Shown: positions 20,501 to 35,500 of the stretch, piece by piece
Numbering within the stretch: the first letter of the stretch is position 1
Layout: each line of letters starts with the position of its first letter
From: Liolophura sinensis
Taxonomy: Eukaryota; Mollusca; Polyplacophora; Chitonida; Chitonidae
Length of the DNA: 64,000 nucleotides
Direction: 5' to 3'
NCBI RefSeq assembly: GCF_032854445.1
Contig: NC_088300.1
Coordinates: 7,874,001 to 7,938,000, forward strand
Made by a program: the position numbers and the translations under genes
The notes under the pieces: generated by a model
Told to the model about the DNA's origin: nothing
Seen by the model: the letters and a program-made list of their open reading frames with translations, nothing else
Database searches by the model: none

Positions 20501-23500
20501 GTTGCAATTATTACCATATTATCTGTGTCAGGGAGGCCAGTTTTATATTTACCCTAATTCCTCATTCTTGTCGCACATGAAAGTGCAATCTTCTGTGCTA
20601 TTTAAAGGAGAAGAAAACTTAAGAACATGAAACTACAGCTTTGAAGAGCACGTTTTTTTCTATCTGGTGGTGCCTGCTGCGTAATTTGCAATTTTTCCTT
20701 GCCCTACACGTAAAGCCTAAAAAACGGCAAAGCTGGCATAAATCGCTGAGTCCGTTGCATCCTCCATCTTTAAAACTTTGTAATTTATGCTGGGGGCGTG
20801 TTGCCTCTCAGCCAATGAGAGTCGTTAAAACTGCCGGCTTGTTTGTGTAAACTCGGAACCTACGTCCAACATTCCGGTTTCCCAATTGTCAAGTGGAAAA
20901 ACTAACTGTACTGTTTGCTACCTTCTGATAAGAAGAGTTCTTCCCGAAATGTACGAACTGCACTTCGGTGGTTTCCAACGGCAATTTTCCTCCTAACATT
21001 GAAGACTTTAGGACTAGTTCTTAGGCAAAATGGAGTTGCCCACAGGGGATGTTGGCGCTGACTTTATTTATAATTTATCAACTTGAGGTACATATTAGAA
21101 TTTTTTTTATGGCATGCACCTGCGAGGAAATGCATACTCTTTTCATTGGTATTTGATACTTACATTTTCTTCTCCTTTAAGCACCTTTTTAATTTGCTTT
21201 TCAGAGACAAAACTAGATTGGTTGGGTTGACCAATTTCAGGACTTTGCAAAAAGTATAACTATCAATCTATGCAGAATAATGTTCTCAGAATATGCTTAA
21301 ATAACATTTCGTGAACATGCGAAAATGTGGAAGAATTACGGTACATCGAAGAATATGAGATAAGCCACATGTACCAGAGCATGTATATAGGACTCAAGTT
21401 ACTGGACGAGGTGAAGTCCTGGGTTTCCGAACCTTCAGATACATTACATGCAGTACAGCGTGAAAGGCCATTCAGATGAATTTATCTTATTTATATCATA
21501 AGCTAGCATGTTTGATTTTTGTATTTTTCATTTTATATTTTGTGGGTGCCAGTTGATAAGGGCTTGTAAGCTGAGCAGGCTAAGGTGCAACACTTCAAAG
21601 GTGCAAACATTATCTGTCATCTGTCAGCTATATGAACACAAATCTTACTGCTTTAAGGATGAATGAAAGTAATAAAGAAATATGTTATGTGGTTTGGACC
21701 AGGTGACTGATGATGCACGTGATTTGGTGAGAAGATGGAAAGTTCAGAAAGATGATGATGATGATGATGAAGAGGAAACCGACTCAATCAACTGGGATGG
21801 CACCCCAGCTTCTACCATTGGTAAGATAAAGAATTTATCCATGTTACTGTTTGTAGGAGTAAGTTTTGAAAACAAAATTATAACTTACATATTGGTAACT
21901 GACAGGAGTAACAACTTGTAACAATTAAACAGCATCTGAAAATACATCTACAATGGACTCAGGCTTGCAAACTGAATGAATTTCATGTAAGGCCAATTAA
22001 AAACACCCTAGTCTTTCGATTATATCCATCACTCACCAATCAGGCTGCAGACGTGTGTCGTAGCCCTGATGTTGTGGTAAGCCCAGCACCCACCAATCAG
22101 GCTGCAGACATGTGTCATAGCCCTGATCGTCTGATAAGTTCAGCATCCACCAATCAGGCTGCGGACATGTGTCATAGCCCTGATCTTCTGATAAGCCCAG
22201 CATCCACCAATCAGGCTGCAGACGTGTGTCATAGCCCAGATCTTCTGATAAGTCCAGCACCCACCAGTCAGGCTGCAGACATGTGTCATAGCCCTGATCT
22301 TCTGATAAGTCCAGCGCCCACCAATCAAGCTGTAGACATGTGTCATAGCCCTGATCTTCTGATAAGTCCAGCACCCACCAGTCAGGCTGCAGACATGTGT
22401 CATAGCCCTGATCTTCTGATAAGTCCAGCACCCACCAATCAGGCTGTGGACATGTGTCATAGCCCTGATCTTCTGATGTCCAGCACCCACCAATCAAGCT
22501 GTAGACATGTGTCATAGCCCTGATCTTCTGATAAGTCCAGCACCCACCAGTCAGGCTGCAGACATGTGTCATAGCCCTGATCTTCTGATAAGTCAGCACC
22601 CACCAGTCAGGCTGTGGACATGTGTCATAGCCCTGATCTTCTGATGTCCAGCACCCACCAATCAGGCTGTGGACATGTGTCATAGCCCTGATGTTGTGAT
22701 CAAGTCCAGCACTCAACAGTCAGGCTGCAGATGTGTGTCATAGCCCTGATGTTGTGATCAAGTCCAGCACACAAGAGTCAGGCTGCAGACGTGTGTCATA
22801 GCCCTGATGTTGTGATCAAGTCCAGCACACAACAGTCAGGCTGCAGACATGTGTCATAGCCCTGATGTTGTGATCAAGTCCAGCACACAACAGTCAGGCT
22901 GCAGATGTGTGTTATAGCCCTGATGCTGTGATCAAGTCCAGCACACAAGAGTCAGGCTGCAGACGTGTGTCATAGCCCTTATGTTGTGATCAAGTCCAGC
23001 ACACAACAATCAGGCTGCAGACATGTGTCATAGCCCTGATGTTGTGATCAAGTCCAGCGCTCAACAGTCAGGCTGCAGACATGTGTCGTAGCCCTGATGT
23101 TGTGATCAATTCCAGCACTCAACAGTCAGGCTGAAGACATGTGTCATAGCCCTGATGTTGTGATCAAGTTCTGCAGACAAGAGTCAGGCTGCAGACATGT
23201 GTCATAGCCCTGATGTTGTGATCAAGTCCAGCACACAACAGTCAGGCTGCAGACATGTGTCATAGCCCTGATGTTGTGATCAAGTCCAGCACTCAACAGT
23301 CAGGCTGCAGACATGTGTCATAGCCCTGATGTTGTGATCAAGTCCAGCACTCAACAGTCAGGCTGCAGACATGTGTCATAGCCCTGATGTTGTGATCAAG
23401 TCCAGCACACAACAGTCAGGCTGCAGATATGTGTTATAACCCCTGATGTTGTGATCAAATCCAACATCCCCCACTGTGGCTGTAGACTAGTGTTCATTTA

Positions 23501-26500
23501 TTGTGTCAGTTTATTGCTTGTTTGAGAAATGTGTTTTGTGTGACTTCTCCTAAACAATGACTGTTGGTCATCTGATTTACCAAAAAAATAAGTGTACTTG
23601 TTGGTGATGTTTTGCCTTGAACAATGACGAGTTTGTATCCATTAGGTCAAGATGTCTGCATGTCCATATACAACTATTGAAGAGGAAGTCTGAAATGAAA
23701 TGTAGAATGTTTTGCAGAAAAAGAAGTTTGTTGAAGCATTTCTATATCTCGTAATAACCATCTATTTTCTGCATATTTTTTTGTCAGAAATTACATTATC
23801 ATGTAACTTGTTTAGAAACCTATCATCAATGACATGATCACTGCAGACTCTACTTAACTTTAGGGATTGACCACTGGACCTTAAGAAAACTGTAGTTTAA
23901 AGCCTTTTTTAAACTGAAGCTCTTGTGGTTCAGGTGGATCCTCACCATAGGTGTGTCCAAAGAAGAAAGCCACGAAGTTTATGTGGGCTTTTATATGTTA
24001 GGACTTTGAGGATACGGGATGGGGCTGGTGCTGATAAATTGAGACATCCTTTCACCTTAATTGTACTAAAATAACTGTTTTTGAGATGAGTGGCTTTCAC
24101 ATTCCAACTGCATATCTTGAAGACATCAGTCAATTATTATATGTATTATACAGATGAAAGGTAAATGAGGTCTAAAGCACACTGCAGTTTGGGTTTGGAA
24201 CTCGGCAGTGGGATGGAGTTAGTTTGTCTCATGTATGAAGTAAGATGTTTTGCATGTTTATGTTGCCAGGTTACAAGGCCAGTAGGCCAGGAGGAAGCCC
24301 TGCTGTTAGCCACTCACCGGTCACCAAATCCTCCACCTTACCTCTTTCCCCAGGGGCAGGGCCACCCCCTGTTACCCGACATGTCAAGACATCTGCTGGT
24401 CCCACACACAACCGTTCTCAGAGCCTTACTATAGGTAAGTGTGACATACGACGTATGCCTTGTGTGGTGATGGCTGCTGTATAATGCTGATGTATTACTA
24501 CATTCAGCAAGAGTGGACATAGCCAGGTACCTTACAGTCATCATGGATGACATGGGTGGACTTTTACAGCTTCATACCTCATGCAACTTGATATGATTTG
24601 TGAAATGTTCATTGGGCTATCTGGTGGCTGCTTTATGGGCTATCATTGGTTGTTACATGTAGATTAAGTAATGACTACAACCTTGTAGATGTCAGGGAGT
24701 AAAGAGTCATTGGTGACGAGTTCAGTATGAAGTGAAGAGCCATTGAGGGAAACAGAAATGTATAGCTCCTCGGTCAAATGAGCGACTGCCAATGATTCTC
24801 ACTGTCTGAATGCATGTGAAGCATTGGTTACAATATGCAAGAGTTGACACTCGTATAGCCGTTGCACAGACAGTTCATTGAAGACCACTTGCTTTCCACC
24901 AATATCGTGTACATATTTGTAAGTCCAATGTGGGGTCACTGGTTTACCCTGGGCACTCCAGTTTCCTCCACAAAGAGTAGTATAGCATTGAAGAAGAGTG
25001 AAGTAAATAAATAAATATGAAGTGCCAGTGGGGTGTCATAAGGTCCAATCTAGTTTCTAGTTTCAATGAAGATAAGTGGTTGCCAGTGAAGATTTTCTAG
25101 TGCCAGTTTATAGTAGGTAAGAAAATAGCATGGTGATTACATTTGATAATTTAAATTGGCTTTGACTTAAATGTATCATTGTTTTGCCCCTGGTCCCCTC
25201 TCGCAGGTAAATCACTAAAGTTCAGCTCAGACAGACATGTTGCTTCTTCCTCCACACTGAAGGGACAGTTCAGTATGAGTGACCCCAGTATTGAAGAAGG
25301 TCAGTTGTGTAAAATACTTATAAGCCATATATAAACAACATTGTTAACTTTTAATGGACATGTCTTGGGCTTTTTTGGTTATTAACTTATATAGACTGCT
25401 CATGATGTGGTAAATCTCTTTCAAGTGTTTCCTTGTGTATTTTGTCTGATTTATTGCCATGTAAACACTTCAATCCTTATTTTACAAAGAGGCATATTTA
25501 AAATTTTTAAAGATTTTAATAGCTTGATAATTTGTGTATTTATAGAAAAATTATCTACAAGTATACATGTGATACATCTACATGTATAGATTTGATGTAC
25601 ACGTGTTTAAACATTCTGCTCTGTGCCGGGAGCGGTAGATCCAGGGTCAATCCTGGGTCGAGTCTCACCTAATACCTTAAAAGAGGAAGCTGTAACTTCC
25701 TCACTTGGCATTCAGCATGAAGGGGATAGTGTAACAACTGGTTGACCTGTATCAGTATAATGGCTCGGGCGGGGCGCCTTAATTGGTAAGGCGCCTCAGT
25801 GAAGCACTAGATAAAAGAGCGATGGAAATCCGTCCTGCAACACTACTTGCACTCTAAGGATTCCTTTGTTGTCATATGACTGAAAAATTGTTAAGTACGA
25901 CGTTAAGCCCCAAGCACTTAAACATTCTGCTAATTTCTGTTCTTCATTTGTTTTCATTTGCTTCAAAATTCTTCACCTGCCTCAATGCATGAACAGAAGT
26001 TTTGACTTTTGTTTCCAAAGCGAGATCCTCTTCCACAAGTGTAACTCATTCCTCCTTTTCACACACCCATAACCTCAGTCCCTCTCCCTTCCCTGCAGTT
26101 ATTTCCTCCAATGTTCCCGCCAAAAGCGTCTCAAAACTGGAGATGGAATTGTCAGATCTGAAAAGGGCCTTGCAGGTTTGTTATTTTTCTCATCAGATTG
26201 CACCATATCAGTAGTAAAGAGATAATTATTCTCCTATCATTTTTGAAAATAAAAAGATTTAAAATCTTTTCTTTAATACTTACTTCATTGATCTGGTAAT
26301 TTATGTATTTTTGTGAAAATTGGAGGATCTCTCCAATCTTAGAAAAAATTGACATTGTGTTGACCAGTAACCTGTTGTCTGGTAACTTAATTCTCAATGT
26401 TTTGATTGTCACGCTTTTACAATTACATGTATGATCAGATTGTAAACACTAGGTGATACAGATGGATTTGCCTGGTATGTGTGCTCTTCTTGTGTGATTG

Positions 26501-29500
26501 TAACTTTTTTCTTCTGCACTCCATCACTTTGTTACATTTGGACTGTTGGTTTGATCTCTGCAGATTGCGAAGAGAGAGAAATGGAGACAGCCGTCCGCCT
26601 ATGAGACCGTGAGAGCTATTATCCAGGGCGAGGTCAGTGGAATATATGTAGTACTTTCAACAGCTGCAATACACAGTGTTTGTGAAGTTAGTATTGATTT
26701 AATACAGTAAACCCTTCTCTGCAGGAATGTAATATTTACTTGTTTCCTGCAGGAATGCAGTGTTTACTTGTTTCCTGCAGGAATGCAGTGTGTACTTGCT
26801 TTCTGCAGGAATGCAGTGTTTACTTGTTTCCTGCAGGAATGCAGCATTTACTTGCTTCCTGCAGGAATGCAGTGTTTAGTTGTTTCCTGTAGGAATGCAG
26901 CATTTACTTGCTTCCTGCAGGAATGCAGTGTTTACTTGTTTCATGCAGGAATGCAGTATTTACTTGTTTACTGCAGGAATGCAGTATTTACTTGTTTCCT
27001 GCAGGAATGCAGTATTTACTTGTTTCAGTTGTTCCTTTTGCAGCCATATGGTCTTGAGATGTGTAAAACCAAGGAACAAAAACTAGCCCTTTTAGATGAA
27101 GCCATCAAGATGCATGATGGGAATGCCATTACAGCGGTAGGTTTTCTGATACAATCCGAATTCAGTTTCCTTGTTTTGCAGAACTGTACATGTATTTGGG
27201 GAGAAATAATTGAAAAAATTGGCACATTACTCTTCGAAAGCTTGTAACAAAGAGTTGCCACATTACCTGATGATTGGGAAAGCACTGTCTGAAATTAATA
27301 TAATAGAATGTAATATAGAATCATGCTGTACAAAGTGTTTTTTGTTGCATGATTTCTCACTGGCTTAGTGAAGCCTCTCCTTAACCTCATCTGAATGTAG
27401 TGTACTAATGAGCCTTCAGTGCTGTCGAGAAGACCAATTTTCTCTAGAATGAAAAATCTGTAGTAAGATGAATTTCTAATTATCTCCAAATCATTTTCAT
27501 GCAAACATTATTGGATACAACAATATTTTATCTTTGCTGATCTGTATCACATTCTGAAACATAAACAGAATTAAGTTTAACATCAAAATTCTACATTCTA
27601 TCTGATCTTGTAAATATATGTTTTCATTGAATTAATAGGCAGTCCTGTTTCTACAAAATACTCTGAAAGGATCTGTGTTCAATTTGGAGTTGTCACGGCG
27701 ACCAACTGCTGTCAATCATTACCTCAGTTATCTTAGAGCTCACTATGAAATGGACAAGCTAGAGGAAACCCTTGGGTAAGTAAACCAAATCAAAGTGCAA
27801 CACCTGACCTATATAACTGGGGACAAAATGACCATATGAATGTATATATTTATGCCTATACATGTACTGTACCTGACAAACTGCAGGAAACCTGACAGGG
27901 CTGTATTTGGTAAACATGGCAGGCCTGGGGGAATGCTTGGCAGGGCACCTCGGAGAGACTCGGCAGCCCTGGGGTTAACATGGCAGGCCTGGGGAAAAAC
28001 CTGGCAGGACAGTGAGGGGAGACTTGGCAGTCCTGGGGTAAAAATGGCAGTCCTGGAGTAAACATGGCAGGCCTGGGGAAAAACCTGGCAGGGCAGTGAG
28101 GGGAGACATGGCAGTCCTGGGGAAAACATGACAATCCTGGGGTAAACATGGCAGGCCTGGGGTAAACATGGCAGTCCTGGGGTAAAAATGGCAGTCCTGG
28201 AGTAAACATGGCAGGCCTGGGGAAAAACCTGGCAGGGCAGTGAGGGGAGACATGGCAGTCCTGGGGAAAACATGACAATCCTGGGGTAAACATGGCAGGC
28301 CTGGGGTAAACATGGCAGTCCTGGGGTAAAAATGGCAGTCCTGGAGTAAACATGGCAGGCCTGGGGAAAAACCTGGCAGGACAGTGAGGGGAGACTTGGC
28401 AGTCCTGGGGTAAAAATGGCAGTCCTGGAGTAAACATGGCAGGCCTGGGGAAAAACCTGGCAGGGCAGTGAGAGAAGACTTGGTAGTCCTGGGTAAACAT
28501 GACAGTCCTGGTGTAAACATGACAGTCCTGGGGTAAACATGGCAGGGCACCTCGGAGAGACTCGGCAGCCCTGGGGTTAACATGGCAGGCCTGGGGTAAA
28601 CATGGCAGGCCTGGGGTAAACATGGCAGGCCTGGGGAAAAACTTGGCAGGGCAGTGAGGGGAGACATGGCAGTCCTGGGGAAAACATGACAATCCTGGGG
28701 TAAACATGGCAGGCCTGGGGAAAAACCTGGCAGGACAGTGAGGGGAGACTTGGCAGTCCTGGGGTAAAAATGGCAGTCCTGGAGTAAACATGGCAGGCCT
28801 GGGGAAAAACCTGGCAGGGCAGTGAGAGAAGACTTGGTAGTCCTGGGTAAACATGACAGTCCTGGTGTAAACATGACAGTCCTGGGGTAAACATGGCAGG
28901 GCACCTCGGAGAGACTCGGCAGCCCTGGGGTTAACATGGCAGGCCTGGGGAAAAACCTGGCAGGGCAGTGAGGGGAGACATGGCAGTCCTGGGGAAAACA
29001 TGACAATCCTGGGGTAAACGTGGCAGGCCTGGGGAAAAACTTGGCAGGGCAGTGAGGGGAGACATGGTAGTCCTGGGGTAAACATGACAGTCCTGGGGTA
29101 AACATGGCAGGCCTGGGGGAAAAACCTGGCAGGGCAGTGAGGGGAGACTTGGTAGTCCTGGGGTAAACATGACAGTCCTGGGGTAAACATGGCAGGCCTG
29201 GGGGAAAAACCTGGCAGGGCAGTGAGGGGAGACATGGTAGTCCTGGGGTAAACATGGCAGTCCTGGGGTAAACATGGCAGGCCTGGGGGAAAAACCTGGC
29301 AGGGCAGTGAGGGGAGATTTGGTAGTCCTGGGGTAAACATGGCAGTCCTGGGGTAAACATGGCAGGCCTGGGGGAAAAACCTGGCAGGGCAGTGAGGGGA
29401 GACTTGGTAGTCCTGGGGTAAACATGACAGTCCTGGGGTAAACATGGCAGGCCTGGGTAAAAAACCTGGCAGGGCAGTGAGGGGAGACTTGGTAGTCCTG

Positions 29501-32500
29501 GGGTAAACATGACAGTCTTGGGGTAAACATGACAGTCCTGGGGTAAACATGGCAGGCCTGGGGAAAAAATTGGCAGGGCAGTGAGGGGAGACTTGGTAGT
29601 CCTGGGGTAAACATGACAGTCTTGGGGTAAACGTGGCAGGCCTGGGGAAAAACTTAGCAGGGCAGCTCGGGGAGACTTGGTAGTCCTGGCGTAAACATGA
29701 CATGACAGTCCTGGGGTGAACATGGCAGGCCTGGGGAATAACCTGGCAGGGCAGTGCAGGGAGACTTGGCAGTCCTGGGGCAAACATGACAGTCCTGGGG
29801 TGAACATGGCAGGCCTGGGGAATAACCTGGCAGGGCAGTGCAGGGAGACATGGTAGTCCTGGGGTAAACATGACAGTCCTGGGGTGAACATGGCAGGCCT
29901 GGGGAATAACCTGGCAGGGCAGTGAGAGGAGACATGGCAGTCCTGGGGTAAACATGACAGTCTTGGGGTAAACATGGCAGGCCTGGGGAAAAACCTGGCA
30001 GGGCAGTGAGGGGAGACTTGGCAGTCCTGGGGTAAACATGACAGTCTTGGGGTAAACATGGCAGGCCTGGGGTAAACATGACAGTCTTGGGGTAAACATG
30101 GCAGGCCTGGGGAAAAACTTGGCAGGGCAGTGAGAGAAGACTTGGCAGTCCTGGGGTAAGAATGGCAGGCCTGGGGAAAAACCTGGCAGGCCTGGGGAAA
30201 AACCTGGCAGGCCTGGCGAAAAACCTGGCAGACCTGACGAAAAACTTGGCAGGGCAGCTCGGGGAGACTTGGCAGTCCTAGGGTAAACATGGCAGGCCTG
30301 GGGAAAAACCTGGCAGGGCAGTGAGGGGAGACTTGGTAGTCCTGGGGCAAACATGGGAGTCCTGGAGTAAACATGGCAGGCCTGGGGAAAAGCATGGCAG
30401 GCCTGGGGAAAAACCTGGCAAGCCTGGGGAAAAACTTGGCAGGGCAGTGAGGGGAGACTCAGCAGTCCTGGAGTAAACATGGCAGGCCTGGGGTAAACAT
30501 GGCAGGCCTGGGGTAAACATGGCAGGCCAGGGGTAAACATGGCAGGCCAGCACAGGGATACCTGGTAGTCCTGGGGTAAACATGGGTCCTGGGGTAAACA
30601 TGGCAGGCCTGGGGAAAAACTTGGCACGGCAGTGCGGGGAGACTTGGTAGTCCTGGGGTAAACATGACAGTCCTGGGGTAAACCTGGCAGGCCTTTGGGA
30701 AAAACCTGGCAGGCCAGCACAGGGATACCTGGCAGTCCTGGGGTAAATTTGGCAGGCCAGCACAGGGATACCTGGCAGGCCTGTGGTAAACATGGCAGGC
30801 CAGCACAGAGATACCTGGCAGGCCTGGAGTAAACATGGTAGGCCTGGGGTAAACATGGCAGGCCAGCACAGGGATACCTGGCAGGCCTGGGGTAAACATG
30901 ACAGGCCAGCACAGGGATACCTGGCAGGCCTGGGGTAAACATGGTAGGCCAGCACAGGGATACCTGGCAGGCCTGGAGTAAACATGGTAGGCCTGGGGTA
31001 AACATGGCAGGCCAGCACAGGGATACCTGGCAGGCCTGGGGTAAACATGACAGGCCAGCACAGGGATACCTGGCAGGCCTGGGGTAAACATGGTAGGCCA
31101 GCACAGGGATACCTGGCAGGCCTGGAGTAAACATGGTAGGCCTGGGGTAAACATGGTAGGCCAGCACAGGGATACCTGGCAGGCCTGGGGTAAACATAGC
31201 AGGCCAGCACAGGGATACCTGGCAGGCCTGTGGTAAACATGGCAGGCCAGCACAGAGATACCTGGCAGGCCTGTTGTAAACATGGCAGGCCAGCACAGGG
31301 ATACCTGGCAGGCCTGGGGCAAACCTGGCAGGCCAGCACAGGGATACCTGGCAGGCCTGTGGTAAACATGGCAGGCCAGCACAGGGATACCTGGCAGGCC
31401 TGGGGTAAACATGGTAGGCCAGCACAGGGATAACTGGCAGTCCTGGGGTAAACATGGCAGGCCCGGGGTAAACATAGCAGGCCAGTACAGGGATACCTGG
31501 GAGGCCTGGGGTAAGCATGGGAGACCCTGGGGTAAACCTGGCATTTTGTTCCCACTACAATGTTGGCCACATTCATATGAGTGAAATATTCTTGAGTACA
31601 GAGTAAAATTCAATGAAATAAATAAATAAATCAAAAAAAAAAAAAAGAGCCACCCAGGTGATACGCAGGGACAGTGGTTTTATCTTGACAAGGTTAATCT
31701 GAAGGGTTCTCAGAATATGATCTCTTGACTTGGGTCTGTCACTGTATTTAAACAGTCAAGATGACATGCCGGTTTCTTATGAATCAAGTGAGTAATGGTT
31801 GTGGACAGTACTGTACTGCAGTATGATCACCATTTCATGATCGCTACACTTGCTAAAAGCAATATAATGTCGAAGCAACTTATAATGTTTCTTTTGTCAC
31901 ATTTCAGGATGTTGGGAAGAACAGAAGAGGCAGCAGTAAGCATGTGTTATCATTTTCCAAAAAATGGCGTTGCAAAATGTGAAGACAAAATAAATTTGTA
32001 TATGACCAAATAACATCAATGTTTCAGATCATACGGTATACTGGTTGATTAATTAAACATACAGTTTATATACCAGGCATGTTGTTAAATGGTTGACCAG
32101 TGAAAATGCTTTGAACAAATTACGTGTAGATGTAAACTATTCAATAATTCGTTGTCTTCAGGGACATGTTTTGTTTCATGTTTATGTAGTTTGGTTTTGT
32201 TTCAGATGATGAGATATAAACTGGCTACCACTATCAAAGATCCTCGTGCCAAAATAAAACATTTACAACGTTGTTTGAGGTAAACTTCATTTTTCTTATT
32301 AAACATTATCAGGACTCTCATTATCACATATCAAGAAACGTTTTTTATCGACCTTCATTGCGGAATAATCTTGTGCACCAGGCCATAAAGTAATAGTTAT
32401 ATTACATGTACCAAAGTTATATTTACAAAATGCACATATATCACTTAATTTGTGATAATCAAGAGGTGAAAGGTCCAGATTGGTTGTATTAAACTGATTA

Positions 32501-35500
32501 TAATAAACCGATTATAATCCATTGACATTTTAGGTTTTGTTCTCTGCAATATGGGGGCTGTGTGGGCCTGTATGGCCAGCTGGCAAGCATTCTTGCACAG
32601 CACATCGAGTCGGAAGCCTCTTAACGATGCCTCTAGCTCATGCTGGTTTAATCACTGTACATGAGAGGGTCTGCCAGCAAACTGCGGATGGTCATGGGCT
32701 TCCAGCTGACTCTGCACTCTTTCCATGCCATCATAATGATGGTGACTGTCATAAGAGTGAAATATTCTTGAGTAGCTCATAAAACTACAATGAAATAAGT
32801 AAATAAATAAATCTCTGCTATTGTAGCGCTCATTTCCGAGATCCATCTCTGGTGACAGAAGCAGGATTGTTGGAAGAACAAATTTCCATTTTGGAGCGAC
32901 AAGGTCCAATTGAGGTTTGTAAAGTTCTGTGTCACATGATACATGTCCTATCACTAGTAGAGGGTGTTGTTTTAGAGACTAAATAAAAAATAGTGTAGCC
33001 TTGTTACTATGCATTATGTGATGTCAGTCATTGTGAGGTATCATCATGTGATGTCAGTCATGGTGAGGGTATCATCATGTGATGTCAGTCATTGTGAGGG
33101 CATCATCATGTGATGCTAGTCATTGTGAGGGTATCATCATGTGATGCCAGTCATTGTGAGGGTATCATTATGTGATGTCAGTCGTTGTGAGGGTATCATT
33201 ATGTGATGTCAGTCATGGTGAGGGTATCACCATGTGATGTCAGTCATTGTGGGGGGTAACATCATGTGATGTCAGTCATTGTGATGGTATCATCATGTGA
33301 TGTCAGTCGTTGTGAGGGTATCATTATGTGATGTCAGTCATTGTGAGGGTATCATCATGTGATATTGATTCTTGTGTGGATACCAGTATGTGATGTCTAT
33401 TGGTGTGAGGATTAGTTCAATTTAAATTAAACGTTGAGGTCTATTTTCAACAATTATTGCCTCAACGTTTAATGGTTGAATTAAAAAACATGGCAGGTCC
33501 ATTCCGCAAGGCACTTTAAGGAACGAAGTTGGCCGTTAAATCCATTTCAAAATGGTGGCACACACAGATTTCTGGTGTGGACTGGGAAGGATGGGTCTTT
33601 TCGATCACTCATGCAAATTTAAATCAATTTCAGAGTAATTGTATGCAAGAAACCTGAATGTTGACTTATCGCTCTTCAAATCATGGTGTGCACGCACGGT
33701 GCAACCAACATCCGAATTGTATCTGAGGCCACAGGCAGAAAACATGAATAACGAAGCAGCGAACCTTGACTGGAGCCTTTAGGATTAATTTTTCACCCTC
33801 GACTAAGTGAACAAATTGTTCTTTCTATTCTACATGTACTTCCATGATGATTGATGAAATCATCACTAAAGTTGACATTTCAGACTGGTTGCATGGTCTT
33901 GTCTTGTTGATTTCTGTATGTTTTGGTGTGCAGTTCCAAATCGTGTACCATCATGTGATACCAGTCATTGTGTGGGTAGCATCATGTGATGTCAGTGGTT
34001 GTGTGGGTAGCATCATGTGATACCAGTCATTGTGTGGGTAGCATCATGTGATACCAGTCATTGTATGGGTAGCATCATGTGATGTCAGTGGTTGTGCAGG
34101 AACCATCGTGTGATGTCCGTGAATGAGTGAATCTGTATTTCTTGTGTTGTCCTGTAGGACTCTGATGCGAGGGCAGAACAAGAAGGGAAGGTGTTGGCAT
34201 TCCGTGAGAATCCACGGCGGGCCTCAATCATCAACATGCCTGTGATCACCACACTGTATTACTGCTGTTTTTACCATTATGACCTTCCGGAGGTAGGATA
34301 CATCATCAGATGAAGTCTGCATTTATTTATTTATTTATTTATTTGGTTGGTGTTTTATATTGTACTCAAAAATATTTCACTTACATGTCTGCAATGGTGG
34401 CCAGAATTATGGTGTGAGGAAACCAGACAGCACCTGGTGGAAACCCATGACCATTCGCAGGCTGCGACAGACCTTGTAATGTATGACTGGAGAGGAGGCC
34501 AACATGAGCTGGACATAAACATTTACAGGAAGGGAGTACAACATTTGTTGTAGAGAATCAGTGGTATATGCAATTCTTAACAGTTGTATTGTAATTAAAT
34601 GTGGATTTTTTTGATTTCAGAATAATTTAGCTAGCCCAATGGCAATAAAGAAAACACACCAGGTGAGGCTGAACAGATTTTACGTTGCCTGGATTAGATG
34701 TGTAATGGGAACATAGCCTTCAAACACAGTCATGAGATTAGCCATTTACAAAATATATGTCTCTGCTTTAACATGTTTGTTCATCTTTTTGTCAAATCTG
34801 TATCATAATTTTTGGCTCACTCTGATATTAACCCTGATAATAAAATAATATGTCAGATATCCATTGCAGGCTTTCAAAGAATGGTAAATAATGTTGAAAA
34901 CATGTCTTTCACATTGACAAGACTTCAGCTTATGTCCTAGACTGTTGTGAAATTGAAGTAGCCTGAGTTTCTGATTTCATCATTCTGAGTGCAGTATGTT
35001 CTGAGTGCAGTATGTTCTGAGTGCAGTGTGTTCTGAGTGCAGTATGTTCTGAGTGCAGTATGTTCTGAGTGCAGTATGTTCTGAATGCAGTATGTTCTGA
35101 GTGCAGTATGTTCTGAGTGCAGTATGTTCTGAGTGCAGTATGTTCTGAGTGCTTGTACAGAGTGATACATCATCATTTCAGCTAACAGAAAAGCAGTTTT
35201 TATGGACAGCTCTGGGGGCCAGATCCAGGTTAAAAAGATGGAAGGATGTGGAAACGTTATTAACAGCCAAAGTGAGTTGGGTAGAAGGTATAAATGTACA
35301 GGTGTGGGAGGGGAAGAGTGAGAAATCAAACCTTTAGTTATCCACCTGATTCTCATGTCCACATACTTGTATCTATGTACATATTGCTCCACTATGAATT
35401 CAGCACTGGACATTAACTGTAGAAAAGTGTGATGACATCATGGCGCTGCTAAGATGCTGCACACTGAAATGGTTTAGTACAAGTTATGTTTCTAGCAGAG

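Noticed and set aside
22033-22716. 227-codon ORF of 19-residue repeats as a repeat protein
   Set aside because: The 57-bp unit is a multiple of three and open on both strands, and the adjoining 58-bp units destroy the frame.
27856-31518. 1220-codon minus-strand ORF (Pro/Leu/Cys-rich repeats) as a giant gene
   Set aside because: It is a minisatellite without stops in any minus frame, lies wholly within a VIPAS39 intron, has no domain and shows similar length in other frames.
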